From Corynebacterium marinum DSM 44953 (GTDB lineage: Bacteria > Actinomycetota > Actinomycetes > Mycobacteriales > Mycobacteriaceae): a DNA stretch of 64,000 bases. The stretch lies in the NCBI RefSeq assembly GCF_000835165.1, contig NZ_CP007790.1:2542001-2606000 (forward strand), in the 5' to 3' direction. Numbering within the stretch: the stretch's first letter is position 1; every line of letters starts with the position of its first letter. Under the pieces are notes generated by a model. That model was not told where the DNA came from, ran no database searches, and was given only the letters and a program-made list of their open reading frames with translations. This document shows, piece after piece, positions 32,595 through 41,694 of this stretch. The position numbers were made by a program, and so were the translations under genes.

Positions 32595-34148
32595 ATGAAC
32601 AGCAGTTCACCTCCCGTGGTGCTCACCCGCGAGGTCCGCTACCACGCGGACGCCTCCGGCCTCTTCGCCCACCTCGGCGGCACCACCACCCAGGACTCCG
32701 TGCTCCTGGAATCAGCCGACATCACCACCAGGTCGGGCATCTCCTCCGTCGCAGTCCTCACCTCCTCGGTCCGGTTGACCTGCACCGGCCACTCGGTGAC
32801 GGCGGTGCCGCTGACGGCGTCGGGGGAGGCGGTCGTCGAGAAGCTCAACGAGCGGCTGGCCGACTACGGGCACGGTACCTTCAGGTTCCCGCGCACCGAC
32901 GCCGTCGACGAGCGCGAGCGCCTCACCGCCGTCAGCCCCGTCGAACCGCTGCGCGCCCTGACCCGCGATGCGGGCTACCAGGATCCGACGCACACCCTGC
33001 CGATGCTGGCCGGCGGCATCGCCTTCGACTTCCTGGAGACCTTCGAGGACCTTCCCGCGGTGGGGGAGGGGAGCAACACCTACCCGGACTACCAGTTCGT
33101 GCTCGCCGAGATCGTGCTCACCATCAACCACGGCTCGCAGACCGCGCACCTGACCGGGGTCTCCCTCGCGGAGGACGACCTGGCGGCGCGGCTCGACGAG
33201 CTCGCGTCGCTCATCGACACCGCCGAGCACTCCTACGAGCCGGAGCACCACCCCGAGGACGTCCTCACCGTCACCGCCGACATCCCCGACGAGCAGTTCC
33301 GCGGGCAGGTGGAGGCGCTGAAAGAAAACATCTACAACGGCGACATCTACCAGGTGGTCCCGGCGCGCACCTTCACCGCGCCCTGCCCCGACGCCTTCGC
33401 CGCGTACCGCCAGCTGCGCGAAACCAACCCCAGCCCCTACATGTTCTACCAGCGGGGCGTCGGCGCCAACGGGCGCCCCTACGAGCTCTTCGGCGCCTCG
33501 CCCGAGTCCAACCTCAAGTTCGACTCCGCCTCCCGCGAGGTCCAGCTCTACCCGATCGCCGGCACCCGCCCCCGCGGCCTCAACCCGGACGGCTCCGTCA
33601 ACGACGAGCTGGACATCCGCATGGAGCTCGAACTGCGCACCGACGCCAAGGAGATCGCCGAGCACACCATGCTCGTCGACCTCGCCCGCAACGATCTCGC
33701 CCGCGTCGCAGTGCCCGCCACCCGCCGGGTCGCGGACCTGCTGCAGGTAGACCGGTATTCCCGCGTCATGCATCTCGTCTCCCGCGTCACCGCCACGCTC
33801 GACCCCTCGCTCGACGCGCTGGACGCCTACCGCGCCTGCATGAACATGGGCACCCTGTCCGGGGCGCCGAAGATCCGGGCGATGGAGCTGCTGCGCGGCG
33901 TCGAGAAGAAGCGCCGCGGATCCTACGGCGGCGCCATCGGCTACCTCCGCGGCAACGGCGACATGGACAACTGCATCGTCATCCGCTCCGCCTTCGTCCA
34001 GGACGGGGTCGCCTCCGTCCAGGCGGGGGCGGGCGTGGTCCGCGACTCCAACCCGCAGGCCGAGGCCGACGAGACCCTGCACAAGGCCTACGCCGTGCTC
34101 AACGCCATCGCGCTCGCCGCGGATTCCACCCTGGAGGTCATCCGATGA
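32595..34148 (+). CDS. trpE: Anthranilate synthase component I
   Basis: Makes anthranilate from chorismate with ammonia from TrpG. At 517 residues it is full length. The N-terminal LLESADITT carries the serine known to bind inhibitory tryptophan (LLES). The chorismate-binding C-terminal part shows NIYNGDIYQVVPARTF, ELFGASPESNLKF, PIAGTRPRG, EHTMLVDLARND, SGAPKIRAMELL, and QAGAGVVRDSNP. ATG start 59 bases after the attenuator. It overlaps trpG by 4 bases. Confidence 0.97.
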   Translation: MNSSSPPVVLTREVRYHADASGLFAHLGGTTTQDSVLLESADITTRSGISSVAVLTSSVRLTCTGHSVTAVPLTASGEAVVEKLNERLADYGHGTFRFPRTDAVDERERLTAVSPVEPLRALTRDAGYQDPTHTLPMLAGGIAFDFLETFEDLPAVGEGSNTYPDYQFVLAEIVLTINHGSQTAHLTGVSLAEDDLAARLDELASLIDTAEHSYEPEHHPEDVLTVTADIPDEQFRGQVEALKENIYNGDIYQVVPARTFTAPCPDAFAAYRQLRETNPSPYMFYQRGVGANGRPYELFGASPESNLKFDSASREVQLYPIAGTRPRGLNPDGSVNDELDIRMELELRTDAKEIAEHTMLVDLARNDLARVAVPATRRVADLLQVDRYSRVMHLVSRVTATLDPSLDALDAYRACMNMGTLSGAPKIRAMELLRGVEKKRRGSYGGAIGYLRGNGDMDNCIVIRSAFVQDGVASVQAGAGVVRDSNPQAEADETLHKAYAVLNAIALAADSTLEVIR

Positions 34149-34789
34149 CGCACATTGTCCTCATCGACAACCACGACAGCTTCGTCTACAACCTCGTCGA
34201 CGCGTTCGCCGAGGCCGGCTACCGCTGCACTGTCTTCCGCAACACGGTCAGCGTGGACGACGTGCTCGCCGCGCAGCCCGACCTCATCTGCCTCTCGCCC
34301 GGCCCCGGTTACCCCGCGGACGCCGGCAACATGATGGCCATCCTCGACAGGGTGCTCGGCCGGATCCCGGTCCTGGGGATCTGCCTCGGATTCCAGGCGC
34401 TGCTCGAGCACCACGGCGGCACCGTCGAACCCTGCGGCCCCGTCCACGGCGTCTCCGTGCCGATGACGCTCACCGACGCCGGCGTCGGCCATCCCGTCTT
34501 CGCCGGACTGGCGATCGACGCCGACCTGCCCGGTGCCGTCGGCCATCTCGTGCCCGTCGCCCGCTACCACTCTCTCGGCTGCCTCCAGGCTCCGGCGGGG
34601 CTGCGCTCGCTCGCGACGACGGAAACCCGGATCGGCTATGTCGTCATGGCGGCCGAGACCGAGGACGGCATGGCGGTCGGGCTGCAGTTCCACCCCGAGA
34701 GCGTGCTCAGCCCTACGGGCCCGATCATCCTGACGCGCTGCGTCGAACAATTACTCGCTGTCTCCCAGAAGGAAGGTTCCCGCCGATGA
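34145..34789 (+). CDS. trpG: Anthranilate synthase component II (glutamine amidotransferase)
   Basis: Supplies ammonia from glutamine to TrpE. A class I amidotransferase of 214 residues: IDNHDSFVYNL at the start, oxyanion LSPGPGYP, nucleophile Cys in GICLGFQALLEHHGG, and the His-Glu pair in LQFHPESVLSP. It is separate from trpD, unlike the enteric fusion. Translationally coupled on both sides: 4-base overlaps with trpE and trpD. Confidence 0.97.
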   Translation: MTHIVLIDNHDSFVYNLVDAFAEAGYRCTVFRNTVSVDDVLAAQPDLICLSPGPGYPADAGNMMAILDRVLGRIPVLGICLGFQALLEHHGGTVEPCGPVHGVSVPMTLTDAGVGHPVFAGLAIDADLPGAVGHLVPVARYHSLGCLQAPAGLRSLATTETRIGYVVMAAETEDGMAVGLQFHPESVLSPTGPIILTRCVEQLLAVSQKEGSRR

Positions 34790-35814
34790 CCCACCCCGAC
34801 AAGCTGCAGGTGCTGATCAGGTACCTCGACAAGAAGGCGCCCACCCTGGAGGAGGCCGTCGAGGTCTTCACCCCGATGACCATCGGCGAGTACGACGACG
34901 TCCACATCGCCGCGCTGCTGGCGACCATCCGCACCCGCGGGGAAACCTTCGCCGACATCGCCGGGGCCGCCAAGGCCTTCCTCAACGCCGGCCGCCCCTT
35001 CCCCGTCCCCGGCAAGGGGGTGCTGGACACCGCCGGCACGGGCGGCGACGGCGCCAACACCATCAACATCACCACCGGCGCCTCCCTGGTCGCAGCAGCC
35101 GGGGGACTGAAGGTGATCAAGCACGGCAACCGCTCCGTGTCCTCCAAGTCCGGTTCCGCCGACGTACTCGAGGCCCTCAACATTCCGCTGGACCTCGACC
35201 CGGACCGCGCGGTCCGCCAGTTTGAGGCGTCCAACTTCACCTTCCTCTTCGCCCCCGCCTACAACCCGGCCATCGCCCACGCGCAGCCGGTGCGCAAGGC
35301 GCTGAAGATCCCCACCATCTTCAATGTCCTCGGCCCGCTGCTCTCCCCGGTGCGCCCCGAATTCCAGATCATGGGCGTGGCCAACCCGGCGCAGGGGCAG
35401 ATGATCGCCGAGGTCTTCCGCGAGCTCGGCCGCTCCCGCGCCCTGGTCGTCCACGGCTCCGGGACCGACGAGATCGCCGTCCACGGCACCACCACCGTGT
35501 GGGAGCTGAAGGCGAACGGCGAGATCGTCTCCTATGAGGTGACGCCGGAGGAACTGGGCGTCGAGAAGCACGAGCTCGCCGACCTCGTCGGCGGCGACGG
35601 CGAGGAGAACGCCCGCCACATGCGCGCGCTCTTCGACGGCACCGGCCCGGCCGCGCACCGCGACGCCGTGGCCGTCAACGCCGGCGCGATGTTCTACCTC
35701 AACTCACGCGTCGATTCGCTCCGCGAGGGCACCGAGCTCGCGCAGAAGCTCATCGCGGACGGCACGGTCCGCAACTGGCTCGCCAAGCACGAAGGGACCG
35801 ATTATGGCGTCTGA
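34786..35814 (+). CDS. trpD: Anthranilate phosphoribosyltransferase
   Basis: Joins anthranilate to PRPP. The 342 residues contain the PRPP-binding DTAGTGGDGANTINITTG, KHGNRSVSSKSGSADVLEAL and NVLGPLLSPVRP loops, and VVHGSGTDEIA. ATG overlaps trpG by 4 bases; the 3' end overlaps the trpC start by 11 bases. Confidence 0.97.
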   Translation: MTHPDKLQVLIRYLDKKAPTLEEAVEVFTPMTIGEYDDVHIAALLATIRTRGETFADIAGAAKAFLNAGRPFPVPGKGVLDTAGTGGDGANTINITTGASLVAAAGGLKVIKHGNRSVSSKSGSADVLEALNIPLDLDPDRAVRQFEASNFTFLFAPAYNPAIAHAQPVRKALKIPTIFNVLGPLLSPVRPEFQIMGVANPAQGQMIAEVFRELGRSRALVVHGSGTDEIAVHGTTTVWELKANGEIVSYEVTPEELGVEKHELADLVGGDGEENARHMRALFDGTGPAAHRDAVAVNAGAMFYLNSRVDSLREGTELAQKLIADGTVRNWLAKHEGTDYGV

Positions 35815-37225
35815 CAACCTCCCCACCGTCCTCGAGGGCATCGTCGAGGGCCGCCGCGGCCACCTCGAGGAGATCCGGGCTCGCATCGCCCACGTGGACC
35901 CCGCCACGCTGACCAGGTCGACGCGCTCGCTGCACGACAACCTGCGTGCCGACGGCCGCGGCGGCAACCGCTTCATCATGGAGTGCAAGTCCTCGTCCCC
36001 CTCGCTCGGCATGATCCGCGAGCACTACGAGCCGGGCGCGATCGCCCGCGTCTACTCCCGTTACGCCAGCGGCATCTCCGTACTCTGCGAGCCGGACCGT
36101 TTCGGCGGCGATTACGACCATCTGGCCACCGTCGCATCCTCCACCCACCTGCCGGTGCTGTGCAAAGACTTCATCATCGACGAGGTCCAGATCCACGCCG
36201 CCCGCTACTTCGGCGCGGACGCGATCCTGCTCATGCTCTCCGTCCTGTCTGACGAGGAGTACGCCGCGCTCGCCGACGTCGCCGCCCGCTACGACCTCGA
36301 CATCCTCACCGAGGTCATCGACGAGGAGGAGGTGGAGCGTGCCGTGCGGCTCGGCGCGAACATCTTCGGCATCAACCACCGCAACCTCCACGACCTCTCC
36401 ATCGACCTTGACCGCTCCGCCAGGCTGGCGGCCCTGCTACCTGACGACGCCGTCGTGGTCTCCGAATCCGGCATCCGCGACGCGGAAACCGTCCGGCGCC
36501 TGGGCGGCCACTCCAACGGTTTCCTCGTCGGCTCCCAGCTGACCTCCCAGCCGGACGTCGACCTGGCCGCACGCGAGCTCGTGTACGGCCCCAACAAGGT
36601 GTGCGGCCTGACCTCACCGACGGCCGCCCAGGCCGCCGCAGCAGCGGGCGCGGTCTACGGCGGGCTCATCTTCGACGAGTCCTCCCCGCGCAATGTTTCA
36701 CGTGAAACAGCCGAGCAGATCATCGCCGCGGAGCGGGGCCTGAAGTACGTCGCGGTCTCCCGCCGGGCCTCCGGTTTCGCCGAACTACTTCTCGACGGCG
36801 TCGTAGCGGTGCAGATCCACGCCCCTTACCAGGGATCCGTCGAAGCGGAACGCAACCTCATCGCCGCCGTCCGGGCCGAGGTGGGCTGCGAAGTCTGGCG
36901 GGCGGTCTCCATGACCTCCGTCGACGGAGAGGTCGCCATGGCGATCGCCGGCGACGTCGACAAGCTCGTCCTCGATTCCGGCGAAGGCGGCACCGGCACC
37001 ACCTTCGACTGGGCCAACGTCCCCGCCGAAGCGAAGCAGCGAAGCCTGCTCGCCGGCGGACTCTCACCCGACAACATCGCCGACGCACTCACGGTCGGAT
37101 GCCTCGGTCTCGACCTCAACTCCGGCGTGGAGTACCCCGCCGGGGCGGGGGAGTGGGCCGGACGCAAGGACGCCGGCGCCATCCGCCGCGCATTCGCCAC
37201 CATCCGCAGCTTCAGCTACCAATAG
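35804..37225 (+). CDS. trpCF: Indole-3-glycerol-phosphate synthase / phosphoribosylanthranilate isomerase fusion
   Basis: A 473-residue fusion of two TIM barrels that catalyse consecutive steps. Residues 1 to ~260 are Trp[63 protein letters not shown]. Residues ~265 to 473 are Trp[61 protein letters not shown] perfect parS site is embedded in the TrpF part and encodes NVSRET inside its conserved SPR-x-VS loop, so centromere and enzyme share the same bases. Confidence 0.96.
   Translation: MASDNLPTVLEGIVEGRRGHLEEIRARIAHVDPATLTRSTRSLHDNLRADGRGGNRFIMECKSSSPSLGMIREHYEPGAIARVYSRYASGISVLCEPDRFGGDYDHLATVASSTHLPVLCKDFIIDEVQIHAARYFGADAILLMLSVLSDEEYAALADVAARYDLDILTEVIDEEEVERAVRLGANIFGINHRNLHDLSIDLDRSARLAALLPDDAVVVSESGIRDAETVRRLGGHSNGFLVGSQLTSQPDVDLAARELVYGPNKVCGLTSPTAAQAAAAAGAVYGGLIFDESSPRNVSRETAEQIIAAERGLKYVAVSRRASGFAELLLDGVVAVQIHAPYQGSVEAERNLIAAVRAEVGCEVWRAVSMTSVDGEVAMAIAGDVDKLVLDSGEGGTGTTFDWANVPAEAKQRSLLAGGLSPDNIADALTVGCLGLDLNSGVEYPAGAGEWAGRKDAGAIRRAFATIRSFSYQ
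36694..36709. other. parS site A (inside trpCF)
   Basis: TGTTTCACGTGAAACA is a perfect 16-bp parS palindrome for ParB. It is fully inside the trpF half of the trpCF gene. Confidence 0.93.
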
Positions 37226-37236
37226 GATCGACAGAC

Positions 37237-38505
37237 ATGACAACAAGCACCTCACAAAGCGACGGCGGGGCGACCATCCTGCCCGCCTACTTCGGTGAAT
37301 TCGGCGGACAGTTCGTCCCCGAGTCACTCATCCCGGCACTCGACCAGCTCGAGCAGGCCTTCGTCGACGCGCAGAACGACCCCTCCTTCCGCGAGGAGCT
37401 GGCCACCTACCTCCGCGACTACCTCGGCCGCCCCACCCCCCTGACCGAGTGCTCCAACCTGCCGCTGGCCGGACAGGGCAAGGGTCACGCGCGGATCTTC
37501 CTCAAGCGCGAGGATCTCGTCCACGGCGGCGCCCACAAGACCAACCAGGTCATCGGCCAAGCGCTGCTGGCCAAGCGTATGGGCAAAACCCGCATCATCG
37601 CCGAGACGGGCGCCGGCCAGCACGGCACCGCCACGGCGCTGGCCTGCTCGCTGCTCGGCCTCGAATGCGTCGTGTACATGGGCGCCAAGGACGTCGAACG
37701 CCAGCAGCCCAACGTTTTCCGCATGAAGCTCATGGGCGCGAAGGTCATCCCCGTCGACGCCGGTTCCGGCACCCTCAAAGACGCCGTCAACGAAGCGCTG
37801 CGCGACTGGACCGCCACCTTCCACGAGTCCCACTACCTCCTGGGCACCGCCGCCGGCCCCCACCCCTTCCCGACGATCGTGCGCGAATTCCACCGCGTCA
37901 TCTCCGAGGAAGCCAAGGCGCAGATGATCGAGCGCACCGGCGGGCTGCCGGACCTCGTCGTCGCCTGCGTCGGCGGCGGTTCGAACGCCATCGGCATGTT
38001 CGCCGACTTCATCGACGAAGAGGGCGTGGAGCTCGTCGGAGCCGAACCCGGCGGCCTGGGCCTCGAATCCGGCAAGCACGGCGCCACCATCAACAACGGC
38101 CAGATCGGCATCCTCCACGGCGCCCGCAGCTACCTCATGCGGAACTCCGACGGTCAGGTGGAGGAGTCCTACTCCATCTCCGCCGGTCTCGACTACCCGG
38201 GCGTGGGGCCGCAGCACGCGTACCTCCACGACTCCGGCCGCGCCACCTACGTCGGCATCACCGACGCCGAGGCACTGGAGGCCTTCCAGCTGCTCTCCCT
38301 CTACGAGGGCATCATCCCCGCCCTCGAGTCGTCCCACGCCATGGCCTACGCCCTCAAGCGCGCGAAGCTGGCGGAGGAGAACGACGAGAACACAACCATC
38401 CTCGTCTCCCTGTCCGGCCGCGGCGACAAGGACGTCGACCACGTCCGCCGCACCCTCGAGGAAAACCCCGAGCTCGTCCTGGCCAAGGAGGTCCAGCAGT
38501 CATGA
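37237..38505 (+). CDS. trpB: Tryptophan synthase beta subunit
   Basis: PLP enzyme that joins indole and serine. The 422 residues include [12 protein letters not shown], the PLP lysine in [29 protein letters not shown] (catalytic Glu just before), the phosphate cup [12 protein letters not shown], and [17 protein letters not shown] at 37237 gives an N-terminal extension of about 15 residues before the conserved [12 protein letters not shown] 4-base overlap couples it to trpA. Confidence 0.97.
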   Translation: MTTSTSQSDGGATILPAYFGEFGGQFVPESLIPALDQLEQAFVDAQNDPSFREELATYLRDYLGRPTPLTECSNLPLAGQGKGHARIFLKREDLVHGGAHKTNQVIGQALLAKRMGKTRIIAETGAGQHGTATALACSLLGLECVVYMGAKDVERQQPNVFRMKLMGAKVIPVDAGSGTLKDAVNEALRDWTATFHESHYLLGTAAGPHPFPTIVREFHRVISEEAKAQMIERTGGLPDLVVACVGGGSNAIGMFADFIDEEGVELVGAEPGGLGLESGKHGATINNGQIGILHGARSYLMRNSDGQVEESYSISAGLDYPGVGPQHAYLHDSGRATYVGITDAEALEAFQLLSLYEGIIPALESSHAMAYALKRAKLAEENDENTTILVSLSGRGDKDVDHVRRTLEENPELVLAKEVQQS

Positions 38506-39344
38506 CCCGTTACGACAAGCTCTTCTCCGCACTCGCCGAGAAGAACGAGGGCGCATTCGTCCCGTTCCTCATGTTGGGCGACCCCACCCCGGCCGACGCC
38601 CTGGAGATCGTCCGCACCGTCGTCGGCGCGGGTGCCGACGCCCTCGAGCTCGGCGTCCCCTTCTCCGATCCCGTCGCTGACGGACCCACGATCCAGAAGT
38701 CGCACATCCGCGCCCTCGACGGTGGCGCCACCGTGGACGGTGCGCTGGAGCAGATCCGCACCATCCGGAACGAGTTCCCGGATCTGCCGATCGGCCTGCT
38801 GATCTACGGCAACGTGCCCTTCACCCGCGGCGTCGAGAAATTCTACCGTGAATTCGCCGAGGCCGGAGCCGACTCCATCCTGCTTCCCGACGTCCCCGTG
38901 CGCGAAGGCGAGCCCTTCGCCGCCGCCGCCGAGACCGCCGGCATCGACCCGATCTTCATCGCTCCGGCCCAGGCCGCCGAGAAGACCCTCGCGGGCGTGG
39001 CCGCCCACTCCAAGGGCTACATCTACGCCGTCTCCCGCCACGGCGTTACCGGCACGGAACGCGAGTCGGAGACCACCGGATTGAAGGAGGTCGTGGAGAA
39101 CGTGAAGCGTTTCGGCGGCGCTCCGATCCTTTTGGGCTTCGGCATCTCCACCCCGCAGCACGTCGCCGACGCCATCGAAGCGGGCGCCGCCGGAGCGATC
39201 TCCGGGTCAGCCATCACGAAAATCATCGACCGGCATGTCGAAGGCGTCCACCCCGACCCGGGCCGCGTCACCGACCCGGCCGCCCTCGCAGCCGAACTCG
39301 GCGAGTTTGTCTCTGCGATGAAAGCCGCGACCGTACGACGCTAG
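38502..39344 (+). CDS. trpA: Tryptophan synthase alpha subunit
   Basis: Cleaves indole-3-glycerol phosphate to indole, channelled to TrpB. A 280-residue TIM barrel with [40 protein letters not shown] (catalytic Asp), [37 protein letters not shown], and [14 protein letters not shown]. It is the last gene of the operon; a strong hairpin follows 11 bases after the stop. Confidence 0.97.
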   Translation: MTRYDKLFSALAEKNEGAFVPFLMLGDPTPADALEIVRTVVGAGADALELGVPFSDPVADGPTIQKSHIRALDGGATVDGALEQIRTIRNEFPDLPIGLLIYGNVPFTRGVEKFYREFAEAGADSILLPDVPVREGEPFAAAAETAGIDPIFIAPAQAAEKTLAGVAAHSKGYIYAVSRHGVTGTERESETTGLKEVVENVKRFGGAPILLGFGISTPQHVADAIEAGAAGAISGSAITKIIDRHVEGVHPDPGRVTDPAALAAELGEFVSAMKAATVRR

Positions 39345-39354
39345 GTTCCCCCGG

Positions 39355-39381
39355 TGCCCGCCCACTTTCCGTGGGCGGGCA
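39355..39381 (+). terminator. trp operon terminator
   Basis: A perfect 11-bp stem TGCCCGCCCAC / GTGGGCGGGCA with loop TTTCC, followed by TTGTG. It ends the trp operon. Confidence 0.85.
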
Positions 39382-39414
39382 TTGTGCTGCCTACCCCTTG
39401 CGCAGATAGGACAG

Positions 39415-39439
39415 ATGTTCTAACGTGTTAATCGAACAT
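39415..39439. promoter_or_regulatory. Inverted repeat upstream of HNH gene
   Basis: ATGTTC and GAACAT are separated by 13 bases, 24 bases before the HNH start codon. The half-sites resemble SOS-box arms but are too far apart and face the wrong way for a canonical LexA box, so the binding factor is unknown. Confidence 0.35.
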
Positions 39440-39462
39440 ACAGCCTAAGGGGAAGGCACGTC

Positions 39463-40740
39463 ATGGGGGAGTCGGTCGTCGACCGCGCAATCAGAGAACT
39501 TCTGTACCCGTCCAACTTCTACTCGGTCTGCTCGACCACCGATCGCACCGCCATCCAGGGCGCGCGGATACGTCGCGCCGACTACGAGATGTGGCAATCC
39601 ATTCTTCCTGACGATCTGGAGGACATCGAACTTGTCCTCGCCTCAATTCGTAGTTCCACTGGATTCGGGGAACGCCACATCCAGAGCGCCCTCTTCGCAC
39701 ATCAACGCCTCCGCGACCTGCCCGAGCTCAAGGCGCTCCAGGAACGCCTCTTCCATCTCGATCTGAACCGGTTGAAGGCCATCGACGCGGTGCTCTGCAA
39801 AGTGGACGCCGCCAACGCGGAACATATGCGCATCATCGACGAAGGCCTCACCACCTTCCTCACCCCCACCCGGCCGAACCAGAACCTTCCTTCCGCCGGA
39901 GCGATCCGCAGGAAACTCAACGCGATCATCCTCACGCTCGACAACACTGTTTCACCCGACGACGCACCTCCGAAAGCGGGGGAGGGGTTCTCCGTCGGGA
40001 TCGACGGCAACCAAGGCTACGTGGACGTCGTGACCGACTCAGTGTCCGCCCACGAAATCGATGAGCGGGTACGTAAACACGCTGCCGCCCGGGAGATCAG
40101 TCTGGTGGAGGCGTTCAAGGAACTCATCCGCGGGGAGGGCTCGACCGACGTGGTCCTCAATGTCTACCGGGCCAATGACGTCGACGACGCCCCGGGCTGG
40201 ATCTCGGGCGTTGGCTGGATCAGCCCGGAGGCAGCCGATGAACTCACCGAACAGGCCGGCAAAGTTCAGGACATGGATGCCCTTCGCGACAAGGTTTCCT
40301 CGTCCTACGCCACGCCCGAAGACATCCGGGCGGTGGTTGTCGGGATGGACGGAGGGTGCGGATACCCCGACTGCGCATGCCACGGAATCCGCTCCCAGAT
40401 GGATCATCGGATCGACTTCAAAGACGGCGGCCTCACCACCCCGGCTAATCTCACCGCCATCTGCCAACACCACCACAACATCAAGACTGATGGCCGAGTC
40501 CGCTACATCATCGACCCGCAGACCCGGGAGAAAGTCTGGCTGTTCGAGAATGGACGATGGGCTACTTCGGAGCCATCCGGCCCGCTGGCCCCCAAGGAGC
40601 GCAGATGGCTGCAGACCGTCAGTCAGCGAAGCAGAAAGCGGCGGGAAAGGATCCGCGCCGAATCCCAAGCCAGGCGCCAGGGGGAGTCCGTTCCCCTGAC
40701 CGGAGAAATAGGAGAAACCGAGGATCGGCCACCATTCTGA
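39463..40740 (+). CDS. HNH endonuclease-domain protein (DUF222/13E12-like)
   Basis: A 425-residue protein with a long helical N-terminal region (about residues 1-280) as in the actinobacterial DUF222/13E12 repeat family. A C-terminal HNH nuclease module follows: CGYPDCACHGIRSQMDHRIDF (Zn-type cysteines and the DH pair), then TTPANLTAICQHHHNIKTDG. The last 60 residues are strongly basic. Many Corynebacterium and Mycobacterium genomes carry multiple copies, often near mobile DNA; function is not settled. A good RBS (AAGGGGAAGG) precedes the ATG. Base composition here is slightly less GC-rich than in the trp operon. Confidence 0.85.
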   Translation: MGESVVDRAIRELLYPSNFYSVCSTTDRTAIQGARIRRADYEMWQSILPDDLEDIELVLASIRSSTGFGERHIQSALFAHQRLRDLPELKALQERLFHLDLNRLKAIDAVLCKVDAANAEHMRIIDEGLTTFLTPTRPNQNLPSAGAIRRKLNAIILTLDNTVSPDDAPPKAGEGFSVGIDGNQGYVDVVTDSVSAHEIDERVRKHAAAREISLVEAFKELIRGEGSTDVVLNVYRANDVDDAPGWISGVGWISPEAADELTEQAGKVQDMDALRDKVSSSYATPEDIRAVVVGMDGGCGYPDCACHGIRSQMDHRIDFKDGGLTTPANLTAICQHHHNIKTDGRVRYIIDPQTREKVWLFENGRWATSEPSGPLAPKERRWLQTVSQRSRKRRERIRAESQARRQGESVPLTGEIGETEDRPPF

Positions 40741-40770
40741 AAGGGACTTGGCAAGCTGGGGACATCAAGA

Positions 40771-40786
40771 AGTTTCACGTGAAACC
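40771..40786. other. parS site B
   Basis: AGTTTCACGTGAAACC contains the 14-bp core GTTTCACGTGAAAC. It lies between the HNH gene and the ABC ATPase, 18 bases before the ATPase start codon. Confidence 0.88.
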
Positions 40787-40803
40787 TAGCGAGAGGAAAC
40801 GCG

Positions 40804-41694
40804 ATGACGCCCGTCATCGAAATTCATGACCTGGTGAAGAACTTTGGCACCTTCCGCGCCCTAGACGGGCTGAACCTGACAGTGGAAGCTGGGACGATCC
40901 ACGGATTCCTGGGCCCCAATGGCTCAGGCAAATCCACCGCGATCCGCATCCTGCTCGGGGTCCTCCATGCGACTTCCGGCACGGCCGCCGTCCTGGGGAA
41001 GAACCCACGACGGTCGCCGGATGTTCTGAAGCGGGTCGGATACGTCCCGGGAGATGTGTCCCTGTGGCCGAGCCTAACGGGAAGGGAAGTCTTTCGGGCG
41101 CTGGAAAGTCTCCGGGGCCGGCCCGTCAATCTACGCAGGGAAGAAGAACTCATAGAAGCATTCAAGTTGAATCCGGACAAGAAGTGCCGCGAATACTCCA
41201 CCGGAAACCGACGAAAAGTCAGCCTGATTGCCGCAATGTCATCCGGGGCTGAAGCTTTCATTCTCGATGAACCCACCGCCGGCCTCGACCCTCTGATGGA
41301 GCAGGAGTTTGTGGAGCAGATCCGCAGAGAAAGAGACGGCGGAGCGACGGTCCTCCTGTCCAGCCACATCATGAGCGAGGTGGAGAAACTATGCGACTAC
41401 GTGACCATTATCCGAGACGGAAGAACCGTGGAGTCGGGCAGTATGGCGGATTTGAAGCATTTGTCCACCCACGATATTGCCGCGCGGGTTTCACGTGAAA
41501 CGCCGGCGCTGAAAGCGCTCGCCGACGCCACCATCAAAGGGGGCCAGGTCCACATCACCGCCGCCCGTCAGGACGTGCCCCGAATCCTCCGGATCATCCT
41601 CGAAGCCGGGGGAGAGGACATCACCGCGACACCAGCCAGCCTGGAAGAAATGTTCCTCTCACATTACGGCGGCGGAAAGCGGGCGAAAGGATGA
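40804..41694 (+). CDS. ABC-2 exporter ATPase
   Basis: A 296-residue drug-exporter-type ATPase (DrrA/TnrB class). Walker A GPNGSGKSTAIRILLG, Q-loop region VGYVPGDVSLWPSLTG, signature written EYSTGNRRKVSLIAAM (a divergent LSGGQ: YSTGN), Walker B AFILDEPTAGLDPLM, and switch His in SSHIMSEVEKL. The C-terminal 80 residues include VSRET encoded by parS site C. GAGAGG precedes the ATG, and the stop overlaps the permease start (ATGA). Likely pumps a hydrophobic toxic compound; substrate unknown. Confidence 0.88.
   Translation: MTPVIEIHDLVKNFGTFRALDGLNLTVEAGTIHGFLGPNGSGKSTAIRILLGVLHATSGTAAVLGKNPRRSPDVLKRVGYVPGDVSLWPSLTGREVFRALESLRGRPVNLRREEELIEAFKLNPDKKCREYSTGNRRKVSLIAAMSSGAEAFILDEPTAGLDPLMEQEFVEQIRRERDGGATVLLSSHIMSEVEKLCDYVTIIRDGRTVESGSMADLKHLSTHDIAARVSRETPALKALADATIKGGQVHITAARQDVPRILRIILEAGGEDITATPASLEEMFLSHYGGGKRAKG
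41487..41502. other. parS site C (inside ABC ATPase gene)
   Basis: GGTTTCACGTGAAACG contains the full 14-bp parS core (41488-41501) within the coding region of the exporter ATPase, 701 bases after site B. Confidence 0.88.

Noticed and set aside
39415..39439. LexA (SOS) box before the HNH gene
   Set aside because: Half-sites ATGTTC and GAACAT are 13 bases apart and in the wrong orientation for GAAC-N4-GTTC.
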